From assembly GCA_023101725.1 (NCBI GenBank), contig JALJCO010008724.1:1-64000 (forward strand): DNA of 64,000 nucleotides, read 5' to 3'. The notes under the pieces were generated by a model, which worked only from the letters and a program-made list of their open reading frames with translations, was not told the DNA's origin and did no database searches. A program made the translations under genes and the position numbers. Origin of the DNA: Atherinomorus stipes. Lineage: Eukaryota > Chordata > Actinopteri > Atheriniformes > Atherinidae. Below are positions 47,040 to 57,500 of this stretch, piece by piece (positions within the stretch are counted from its first letter, which is position 1; each line of letters begins with the position of its first letter).

Positions 47040-47345
47040 CAAACATTGCACATCTTGAAAGTGAGCAGGTAGACGCCTTTCACTTACTGTAGATTGTCTG
47101 CTGCCTGGATCTACGAGGCCACCTTTATCTGGATAACTCAGGCAGCACTTTGTGAATCATGTTATGTGTCAGGTGCTTTTGAATAGAAAACAGTAATACT
47201 AGTTTTTCTGCATCACCATGAGATGAGCTGTTCATTACTTACGCAGTATTACATTGGAAAAATGCATGCCTAGAAACTTGTTTTGTATGTAAATCAAAAG
47301 ATGGAAGACAGATTTGAATCAAAAATAACTCCAAAGTTCCTGTTT
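47040..47345 (+). repeat. Dispersed repeat, copy 2 (relative at 16080-16370)
   Basis: Same block order as 16080-16370, including GTAATACTAGTTTTTCTGCA and CACCATGAGATGAG. Confidence 0.7.
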
Positions 47346-47504
47346 ACATAACTAAACAATGACTTCCAAAAGAACAATAACTCTAGTCTTGCCTGAATAG
47401 GCTCTATGCACAGCTCCACTACTTCCTGAACTTAATGTGGCAGTTGACAGTCCTGTCACTATCCCTCCGAGTGTTCATGTTCCCTGGCTACTTGGCCAAG
47501 GGGA

Positions 47505-47590
47505 TGTCCTTTTGGCTGACTGGTTAGCGCGCATGACTCTCACCCAGGAGTGTGTGGTTCAATTCCCGCCCGGGCCCTCCTTCGTCCTGC
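47505..47590 (+). repeat. tRNA-derived SINE-like or tRNA pseudogene sequence
   Basis: An A-box-like TGGCTGACTGG and B-box-like TGGTTCAATTCC are correctly spaced. No clean acceptor stem or anticodon stem forms, so it is more likely a SINE head or tRNA pseudogene than a working tRNA gene. Confidence 0.5.
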
Positions 47591-47598
47591 CACATTAA

Positions 47599-47960
47599 AG
47601 TTATACCGTGTAGCTTTTGGCCACTATGGGCACTAAACCTGTAACTTCCTACAGGCGCCACAACTGTCTCAAAATTAAACAGTCTTAGTCTGTGTTTTAG
47701 AAAAGTGTTGCAGACCACTTTGAAAAGCTGATTTTTAAGTCATCAAGCCATTAATCAAAGCGCTTCAGGTTACATGATCCAATGAGAGATGGCCGCTCCT
47801 GAGAAGTTACAATGCCTGGTTTTTGAGAATGACAGCTCTATAAGTGCTCTATATTGACCGCAGAAATCAGCTGTAGTTACTTATATTAATAATAATGTTA
47901 GAATATAATATATCATAAATATTTGGCTAACACTGGGTTCAAAAGTTACACGGTATCACT
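47599..47960. mobile_element. TTAA-type MITE, family A copy 2
   Basis: Termini AGTTATACCGTGTAGCTTTTG and CAAAAGTTACACGGTATCACT. TTAA at 47595-47598; right flank CTAA is decayed. Highly similar to 5417-5790. Confidence 0.85.
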
Positions 47961-48160
47961 CTAAGGTGGCTCATTTGTTTCCTGTCTTTCATTACTGGAC
48001 AAACTGTTTAACCCAGGTGTGTCTGATCTCAGTAACTGGCCAGACACACCTGGATTAATCAGTTTGTCCAATAATGAAAGACAGGAAACAAATGAGCTAC
48101 CATAAGTTCAGGAAGTAGTGGAGTTGTGCATAGAGCCGATTGAGAGGCAGAACCACTAAG

Positions 48161-48829
48161 CCTTTCTGTCTTGGAGACATACTTTTCACTTTTCACTACT
48201 TATCACTTTTAAAGAAGAATACTCATCGGGAGACCCTGGAATGTTCTCAAAACATGTAATGTTGTTTTCCTTGATCAATATTTTCACCTATGTTTTTTTG
48301 GCAACCAGTGTAGTTTTTATACTTTAAGTTAAATCACAGCAAGCCTGTTTGCAGCAGTTAAAAACTGTTCACTGGTTGATAAGTGAGATTTCCATTCTCG
48401 TAAACGCCTGGAAAAGCAGCTAACTTTCGGCAGTTCTCGACAAATTTACACCCTGCAAACGCCACATTCATCTGAGCCACATATTGACAGAAACAAATCA
48501 TTTGCACATGAATAGGAGCTAAACCAGCTATGAGTGAAACTACGTCTGACCGGTGATTACTAATTAGCATGCAAGTAGCAGCGATACTGCTCAGAGGTCT
48601 GGCCATTCTCAATTTCTCACTCACTACTGCATGAAACCACTACTGTTGAACAAGAAAAAACTCCCTCATAATTGGTTGGTAGATATGTCACTATTGTTTA
48701 CATTGGTTGGTAGATGCATCACTGTTGGTCAACGAGGGTTGTTATATACATGTTTAGCATGATTTTCCTGATGGAGTTGCTGGGGGGCGCCATTATTAAC
48801 TGTTATGGGCAAAATTCATGGATGATCAT
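48161..48829. other. No gene recognised
   Basis: Only a motif-less minus-strand frame at 48358-48624. Confidence 0.4.
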
Positions 48830-48935
48830 TTTGAACAATACGATCCGATTCAATTTAGTGACTTGAAATCGAATCAGAAACCATGAATTGTGATATGAAT
48901 CGAATCGTTGTTTAATCGAATTGTTACACCCCTAC
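48830..48935. repeat. hAT-like MITE end
   Basis: ACGATCCGATTCAATT ... AATCGAATTGTTACACCCCTA resembles a hAT terminus (reverse complement TAGGGGTGTAACAATTCGAT). The opposite end is not recognised. Confidence 0.45.
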
Positions 48936-49640
48936 TGTAGAGGTTCTGGGCTCATTCCACTTTGGGTCTCTGCAGCAACCCAGCTGGAAGAAACAGATTG
49001 TGGTCCTGGAGTCCCGCATCCACCGCTGACAGAACCTGGTCCTGATAGTTTCACCTCTCATTGACGCAAGCTCCGAGTTTTGGACGGGACTTCCATGTTA
49101 TGCTCTTAGTAATAAAACCATGTTGGTGTTTTTAAGAGCGTACAAGATTATTTTAAACAGCCGGTATTTCCTGTTGCAATAAACTGATCATAAAACCTGG
49201 ACAGGCTGATATTTGACTGCTGCTACAAAGCAACACAAACATGTTGTAGCCAGAAGTTATTCTACTCAGATAAATATGAAGCAACTCTAGGTTATGCCAA
49301 CACACGGGCAAAAATGTCACAAATCCTTTTCATAATGTGGATTTGTTTTATTCAAAGACACTGGACTTATTTCCTCATGCCACCTTTGTACTCCCCCTTC
49401 ACGTTATCCACGACCGCTCATCCGCTCCTCTGGCTGCGCATCAAAAGGCTCCATTATCTGCGAGAGCAATGCTTTGCAGCACCACACGAGACAGGACTGT
49501 GTTGCAGACTTTCTCCAAGTCTTAAGCAGCGTTTCATCCCGCTGGTCTGATGCATATCCACCTGCCTTTCTGCAGCCCGACTGTCACGACTGCTTACAAG
49601 TAGTTCTGTGTTCTTTGCTCAGACATCAACAGTGAGATAA

Positions 49641-49806
49641 GGTTTTATTTACGTTGACAGTTTCAGCGATCAGCTGTCGCCTTCATCAGAGGTTGTTATA
49701 CTGACCTCTCAGGTGTCGTGTCGGCTGGCAGATCTTGACCGCTAACTGTAACAACTTCTGATGAAGGGGACAGCTGATTGCTGAAACTGTCAAGGTAAAT
49801 AAAACC
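49641..49806. repeat. 166-bp foldback repeat
   Basis: GGTTTTATTTACGTTGACAG, then TTTCAGCGATCAGCTGTC, then CTTCATCAGA is mirrored by TCTGATGAAG, GACAGCTGATTGCTGAAA and CTGTCAAGGTAAATAAAACC, around a ~50-nt loop. No target duplication seen. 48936-49640 shows nothing else nameable. Confidence 0.85.
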
Positions 49807-50214
49807 TGGTGATTTCTGAACAAAGAAAACAAAACTATGTACAGAAAAAAGTAAAAAGAAAAGAAAATATCGTAGCAGGAAAAAAACTTAACAAGCAAGC
49901 AAGCCAGGGACCATTACTTGTATAAACTGTCAAACATTACCAACATAGATCCTTCTGACCTCTGAAGTAGAGACTGGAGCTCCAAAAAAAACGAAAGAAA
50001 CAAATATATTTGTCCCCTTTTCTGCCACTCTGGGATTGGCAGCTTCTCACACAACATGATCGACCCATTTTTGCCAAAAACTATGCCGCATGAACAGAGG
50101 GTTATCATCTTTCTACGCCTAAAATGGTTATTTTTACCCACAATGCACTGTGACTGAGTAAACAGTAACTTCACTTGGTGGACACCGATTAGTAAAGCCT
50201 CTTAAAAACTCTTT

Positions 50215-50370
50215 TGCCTTTGATTTTAAATCCTACTTTTTACTCTTTTGTTTTTTTACTTTTTGGTGTTTTATTTTCTTCTGCACCCTGCTGTAATACT
50301 TTGTTTTATGTAAAGCACTTTGAATTGTCCTGGACATGAAATGTATTATACAAATAAATTTGCCTTGCTG
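50215..50370 (+). repeat. L2-like LINE 3' tail
   Basis: TAAAGCACTTTGAATTG, GACATGAAATGTATTATACA and AATAAATTTGCCTTGC correspond to the 3' tail of the L2 fossil at 11590-11660. No ORF2 part is attached. Confidence 0.7.
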
Positions 50371-51425
50371 CAGCTAAGGCTTATACAGTTAATGGCATGA
50401 TGTCACTGTCATCCTACACTATTATTACCATCAGATGGATAATATGAATGGTACAAACTTTGCAAGGAACATGTGTCTTCACAGAAAACAGCTTTATTAG
50501 CACAAACACACACCCATGCACACACACATCTATTACAACAATAAACATGCATTTTTAAAAGACAATAAAAAAGCAACAGCAAGCCAAACTCCTAACTGCC
50601 TGGAGCTAACTGTCAGCTGTCAGTCATTCTGTCCAGTCCACCTGACAGACGTTGACGGTGTGTACTTAGGATTTGCCTCCAATCTTGCCTGGAGCGTTGG
50701 ACAAAGCTCTGACAATTGTTGGCTGGACTATCCACCCAGAAACCCGTCACCGATGCCGTCTTCCTTGTCAAACATGAGGTCTATGGTGGCGAGTTAGAAA
50801 TCATTCTTGTGTGTTCAAGACCAACATGTGATGACTGTGATTTCCCCTTTTGAGTCACATTAACAATAACTCAAAGCATTTTACTGAAGCGGTTTTGACA
50901 CTTCCTGGTTGGCAAAAATTGGTTTTGGTTATGCTGCGGGAAAAGTTGCATGCTTTTATCCACATGACCTTCACTCAAACTCTTCACTTTGATAGTTGCC
51001 TTAGTTACACGTAAACACAACATATTCCAAAAGTCCCCTGACATTTCCTGGTTCAGTTAAGGTGATCACATCAGCTGGATTCAGGTTCTTTATTAAAATT
51101 CATTGGTAAGAATTAGAAAAATATCCTTTTTCGTGCTAGCCATTTGACATCATACTCCTGTTCTTTTACATTTTACGTGCTTTTAAGCCTTCCATGGCAA
51201 CTAGCATGAGCAATGACGTGATGTTTTTGGGAAGGGGACTGTCTAAAGTACATTATTCACAATTCTGTCTTTGGATAATCACAACATATTTTCAGTTATG
51301 ACAAGTGAGTGGAAAACTATCGGACTGTACATTAAATGCATGTGTGGGTGCACACAGTGAATACTCTACACTGAAAAACAGAATTCCAGGTGGATTTACT
51401 GTAATAAACTTAGTCCATTTGTAAA
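50371..51425. other. No gene recognised
   Basis: The frame at 50516-50797 lacks motifs and has no convincing splice context. Confidence 0.4.
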
Positions 51426-52728
51426 CAATGGGCCTCATGCAAGAAGCATTCGTACGAACAAATTCTTTCTTAAATGGTTCGTATAAGTGATTTAGGAGAA
51501 AATGCCGCATTCACCAATTTTTTCTAGTATTTCTAATCTTCTGTCGGGCATGAACAAATTTCACGAGTGCTTCAGACTAGACATAGGAGTCTTGCACAAT
51601 CAGTCTGCTGTTATCCAAATCTGTTTTTTTAAAATAAAGGACTGTATAAATCGCTACTTTGAAGCTATTGTGTATTTTAAAATCTAATATTAATTCAACT
51701 ACTTATGTAGGCTATCACTCTGCAATTATAAATTACATTTTCATGCACAAACTGAGCAACTATCAGACATTTCACTTGCAGCCGGCATGTCGGTGAGGGG
51801 ACGATGGCTTAATTTGTTGTCATTTAATCAATAGAAAGTGCAGTCAGTGAGCTCCAAGTGAGATCAAGCTGCTATGAAATTGAAATAACATCTCAAACAG
51901 AAAAATATTGAAAGTTCATAAAGGAGGTTCAGCAGCAGTAGCTGGAACTCTTCTAATGGTCAGACATGCAGTCAGTTCATGACGCCTCGACTTCGTTCTA
52001 CATAAAATGTGGAATGTTTGGGTCTGAATTTGTCAAATTAGAGTTTCACATTTTTATGTGCTTTGTTTGAGAGAGATGGAGAGGCTGATGACGCACAGTA
52101 TGTGTGCGTGTGGATGTATTAAAAGGAGATTTTGCAGAATGCTGCAAGAGTACCTGCGCTGTTTTGGTTGATGGAAACTCATATTAAACATTTCCATCAT
52201 ATATTGCACCTCTTGGCCTCCATCAGTAGGCTAGTTTTCAAGGACTGTGTTACTTTTGTTAGGCGTCTTTTTCATACCATTTTTGAATCAAATAAGTTTT
52301 ATTTTTACTTCTGCAACAGTGCAACCAACAGACACGGCATTTAAAGCTTGTGATTTATTCTCCACTGCTCGGCTTTTACCTCCATCAACTCTGCTGCTCA
52401 GATCTCTCAGTCAGCAGAACCTCCAAGTCTGAATTTGTGAACTTTCTCTCCTCTGTCTTCAATGTCATTTTTCTGAATGAACACTTGTCAAGCGCGGGAA
52501 GTCGTGTCCTTATATGGAATCGTCGGGGCGGTTATTATGCAGATTTGCAATTCTTGTGAGTGCGCGCTCATTTACGCACAGGTGGAATTCATCATGTTTA
52601 TGAGGATCATTTACGCAGTTATCTGAAGTTAAGAACGTTTGTTCAATCTGACATGGTGCACTCGTACGAGTCCACGGTAGGAGAAAAAGTTACAAAACGA
52701 ATACGAACATGTTGCATGAGGCCCATTG
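51426..52728. mobile_element. Terminal-inverted-repeat element, 1.3 kb
   Basis: Ends CAATGGGCCTCATGCAA and TTGCATGAGGCCCATTG are inverted. Just inside are matching TTCGTACGA / TCGTACGA words. The short frames between them show no transposase motif. Superfamily undecided. Confidence 0.7.
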
Positions 52729-53165
52729 ACTTTATGTTCCCTCTGTAAACATTAATTCATCACGTTTTTTTAACGTTTAGAAAAAATCCTGCATGTGCTA
52801 GATAGCTATAATTATGTTGACTGAAAAGGTTTCAAACTGAAAACTGAACACAATTTCATTATGTTTGTTCCCCACCTTCCATACCTTTGTGTGTTGAGCG
52901 CATCACAAACACATTTCCAGTTCTTATCTTATTCGGGTCATAACCAGTATGTATCAGTTCAATTTGTTCATGCTCCACAGATCCTCCAACATGAGTGGGG
53001 AAGTGCTGGGCCCACTGGATTTTTTTTTTCTGGTTTTTCTTTTCCATGCAAATTCTAAGGCTGTGTTCCACTACACAATGTCTGAAATGGTAACTTCAGC
53101 AACAAAAAAGCTATTTTATGACTGAAAAAAACACATATAAAATACAAATGCCAACATTTTATCTT

Positions 53166-53171
53166 TTTATT
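53166..53171 (-). promoter_or_regulatory. Poly(A) signal of the minus-strand ART gene
   Basis: AATAAA on the minus strand, 27 nt beyond the stop codon. This implies a very short 3' UTR unless a later site is used. Confidence 0.5.
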
Positions 53172-53197
53172 CTTGTTTAAGTATCATCAGCAATATT

Positions 53198-54470
53198 CTA
53201 GTTCGACACAGGCAACATGATTGCTGCATTGTTATGCAAAGATGAAACTTTGTGAAGTTGGTTCATTCTATTATGTATTTGTAGAATAACAAAGGGGATC
53301 AAAAGAAAAACAATTATAGAGAAAATAATAGTAAAAGTTAGCCAAAATCCCCTCACTGGTAATGCTGATATTGGATGTAACTGGTTGCTCTCTTTATCAT
53401 AAACACAGTTCAAGTTGCTTCTGAGTTTGTAGATAGTTTTACATTTTGCATTAGTCTGTTTCTGGATGTCAGTGAGTTTAAAAACTTCATAGGGAGGAAT
53501 CAGTACTTGGTTATGTTTTTTTAGGGCAGAATATTTTGTTATGTTAGCACCAAAACATGAATATATCTCAAAACAGGAAACATTCCCTGCTAAATCCCAC
53601 TTATCATGACCCACAATGAAGGTGCTGAATCTAATGTGATTGGTAGAGACTCTGGGTTGTAAATGTGTTTGTGTCCTGTAATTTGTACTCATGCACGTCA
53701 CCTGACTGTGTTTCAGGATCTGAATGGCTTGACTCAGGGATGAATAAAGGGAACGAGTCTCAAAGGTGCGCTTTTGTTTCATAATTCCCTCTGCTGGCCC
53801 GATGTCATGGCCGACGGATTCCAGAGTCACATTTGTGTACAAGCTTAAAGCGAATGAATGATGTTTCTCCATGTACTCAAGAGCTGGATCTCTCAGGTCT
53901 TGCTCTGAATCCCTGGAAGCCTGAGTGAATTTTGCACTGCAGATATCCCATTTTTCCTTCAAACTTTCTTCGTTCAGAACCATAACTTCAGATCTGCAGT
54001 CATCAATGTTGTTGTCACAGTGGCCAGAGGTAAGATCCCACGTACAAGTCTGCAAAGAACAGAGGCAAACTTTCAAGTTTCCACTAGATGGCGACACGTA
54101 CTTGGAAATATGAACCAAAACATCATGTCACTCAAAAGCCAGAACTTTTACTCAATTCACTCAGTCCATTTTCCTTCATGTTTTTTCTTTTTTCCATCTT
54201 TATGTGTTGTGTTTGATGAAATAAAGTCCTTTCTAATTTGGTATTTTTCAGTCTGTAAAGACTTAAAGTTAAATATACAATAGAATACAATTAAATAGGG
54301 AAAATGCAATTAAACATACACTCATACTTTTTTTGGCAGACTTGTGCAGCACTTCAGGCACAATGTTGTTTTAAGTGTACTAAAAGAACTTGACCTTGAA
54401 AACAAATTTTCTGAAGACTTGGGAAGTGTTCTAAATGAAACCTTAAATCAATAATTTGTTAAGTTGTTTG

Positions 54471-54519
<49 letters not shown>

Positions 54520-54532
54520 GTGTGTATATGTA

Positions 54533-54567
<35 letters not shown>

Positions 54568-57500
54568 CTGTCAAACAATTAAAATATTTAATCACGATTA
54601 ATTGGTTTAATGTCCAACTTAATTCACAATTAAGCTTGATTAATCGCACATTTTATCTAGGGTAAGTGTCCCTTGATTTATTTTTGTCCCAATTATTTTT
54701 TCCTCATTTTAATGCTCTTATACACATGGAAGCTTGGATTGGCTTGCTTTGTGCAAATGTTTTTTATTGAAAAAACATTGTTGAATTATTGAAGTAGGAG
54801 AAAATGATCTCACTCACAATATAACACTGTTCACCAGAAGGCTGAAAAAAATTTTTGTCACAGAAACCGCCTCAATAAAAAATAAAATAAAGTGCACGTC
54901 ATGGTAAAATAAGCAAAATAGCCTGATGCCCCGCATCGAGACAGCGGGTTCTTAAACTGGGCCGGATCAGACGGCTGAAAGCGCCCCCCGGCCAGCGCAG
55001 CTCCTGGAGTAAACGATGAAACTCATCACAGTCAGAACACCTGGAATCATCTGGTGAACCGGACACGGAGCAGAGATGCCCGACGACGACGTTCCCTAGC
55101 TTTATTTATCCCATAGAGCTGAGCCTCTCTCTCTCCTGCATCGGTCATGGTGCAGACAGACTGATGAAAGGAAAAAGAGAAAGGAGGGGCTCCTCCCGCT
55201 GGACATCTGTCGCCGCGCGTCAGGGCGTCAAGACGCTGGAAACCAAGCGTCTGACGAGGTCTGGCCCAAATAGAACTTGCGTTAATCTCGCCACAAAGAA
55301 ATGCACGCCGTTATAATTGGTTTCAGTTATTTGCCATTAATATCACGTTTAACTGACAGCATGAATATATATACATATATATATCTATATCTATATATAT
55401 ACATATGGTACGGAAAGTATTCAGACCCCTTTAAACTTTTCACTTTCTTTCACTGCAGCCATTTAGCAAAATCAAAAAAGTTAATTTTATTTCTCATTAT
55501 TGTACACTCAGCACCCCATCTTGACAGAAAAAAACTAGAAATGTAGAAATTTATACAAATTTATTTAAAAAAAAAGAAAAACTGAAATATCACATGGTCT
55601 TAAGTATTCAGTACTTTGCTCAGTACTGAGTAGAAGCAGCTTTTGAGCTCGTACAGCCACGAGTCTTCTTGGGAATAATGCAACAAACCTTTCACACCTG
55701 GATTTGGGATCTTCTGCATTCTTCCTTGCAGATCCTCTCCAGTTCTGTCAGGTTGGATGGTGAACGGTGGTGTTCAGCCATTTTCAGGTCTCTCCAGAGA
55801 TGCTCAGTTGGGTTTAAGTCAGGATTCTGGCTGGGTCAGTCCAGAATGGTCCAGAGTTGTTCTGAAGCCACTCTTTTGTTATTTTAGCTGTGTGCTGAGG
55901 GTCATTGTCTTGTTGGAAGGTGAACCTTCGGCCCAGTCTGAGCTCCTGAACTCTGGAAGAGGTTTTCTTCCAGGATCTCTCTGTACTTGGCTGCATTCAT
56001 CTTTCCTTCAACTGCAACCAGTCGTCCTGTCCCTGCAGCTGAAAAACACCCCCATAGCATGATGCTGCCACCACCATGTTTCACTGTTGGGATGGTATTG
56101 GGCAGGTGATGAGCAGTGTCTGGTTTTCTCCACACATATTGCTTAGAATTAACTGCAAAAAGTTCAATCTTGGTCTCATCAGACCAGAGAATCTTATTTC
56201 TCACAGTCTGGGAGTCCTTCATGTGTTTTTTGGCAAACTCTATGCGGGCTTTCATATGTCTGCACTGAGGAGAGGCTTCCGTCGGGCCGCTCTGCCATCC
56301 CCGACTGGTGGATGCTGCAGTGATAGTTGACTTTGTGGAACTTTCTCCATCTCCCTGCTGCATCTCTGGAGCTCAGCCACAGTGATATTTGGCTTCTTCT
56401 TCACCTCTCTCACCAAGGCTCTTCTCCCACGATTGCTCACTTTGGCTGGACGGCCGGGTCTAGGAAGAGTTCTGGTCGTCCCAAACTTCTTCCATTTAAG
56501 GACTATGGAGGCCACGGTGCTCTTAGGAACCTTTAGTGCTGCAGAAATTCTTTTGTAACCTTGTCCAGATCTGTGTCTCGCCACAATTCTGTCTCTGAGC
56601 TCCTTGGACAGTTCCTTCCACCTCATGATCCTCATTTGCTCTGACATGCTCTGTGAGCTGTAAGGTCTGATATAGACAGGTGTGTGCCTTTCCTAATCAA
56701 GTCCAATCGGTTTAATTAAACACAGCTGGACTCCAATGAAGGAGTAGAACCAACCCAAGGAGGATCGGAAGAAATGGACAGCATGTGAATTACATTTGAG
56801 TGTCACTGCAAAGGGTCTGAGTATTTATGACCATGTGATATTTAAAGGTATTGTCCGAAGCTCCCCCCGTAAAAAATAAACGTTAGACTTGAGCAAGTGA
56901 AATACGTCTCAAACCCCGCCTTTGGGCCTCTACTCCTGTGCCGTGGTGCGTTTGAACGCAACTCTCTCTCCTTCTGCCTGTAATTCGCTCTTTTGTATTG
57001 TTTTGGTCTGGTCAGGACATTTCTGGGTGGAGATTTCTGTTTATATCGCCAGCCAATGACAGAGCTAAGAGCATGACGCTGTGTGGAAATCAGCTCATGA
57101 TTTGAGCAGAAGCCAGTCACTCGAACACTCGAAGGAAAAAAAGAAACGAAACACCGTGGATGCACCGAAGAAAAGGTAAGAGCTTCAGATAATGCACTTT
57201 GGAAAACCAGGGTTAATAATAGTTTGGCTTGTACCCGCTTCTGAGCTCTGAAGGAGAAGCTTGAAGTTGAATAGGCTAGCTAGAACGAGGCGGCCATTAG
57301 CCTGAGAGGGAGGAGCGCTAAGTTTGAATACTGTTGTTTGCAAACAGAAACGCTGGAGGGACTTTGGACTCTACCTTTAAGTTTTTCTTTTTTAATAAAT
57401 TTGCAAAAATTTCTACATTTTTAGTTTTTTCTGTTAAGATGGGGTATTGACTGTACATTTATGAGAATTAAAATGAACTTTTTTTATTTTGGCAAATAGC

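Larger units (their letters stand above)
47383..48160. repeat. Foldback repeat (~120-bp arms) split by an insertion in its left arm
   Basis: Outer left arm (GGCTCTATGCACAGCTCCAC...CTTCCTGAACTTA, ~47398-47436) pairs with 48104-48142. Inner left arm (GGTGGCTCATTTGTTTCCTG...CCAGGTGTGTCTG, ~47965-48026) pairs with 48041-48103. Removing ~47437-47964 restores one continuous arm, so the tRNA-like sequence and MITE in between arrived later. The loop is only ~15 nt. Confidence 0.85.

Noticed and set aside
47505..47590. A functional tRNA gene
   Set aside because: A- and B-box are present but acceptor and anticodon stems do not pair properly; a SINE head or pseudogene is more likely.
56842..57165. 107-codon minus-strand frame in the ART intron
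   Set aside because: It lies entirely within the TTAA MITE 56846-57376 and has no motif.
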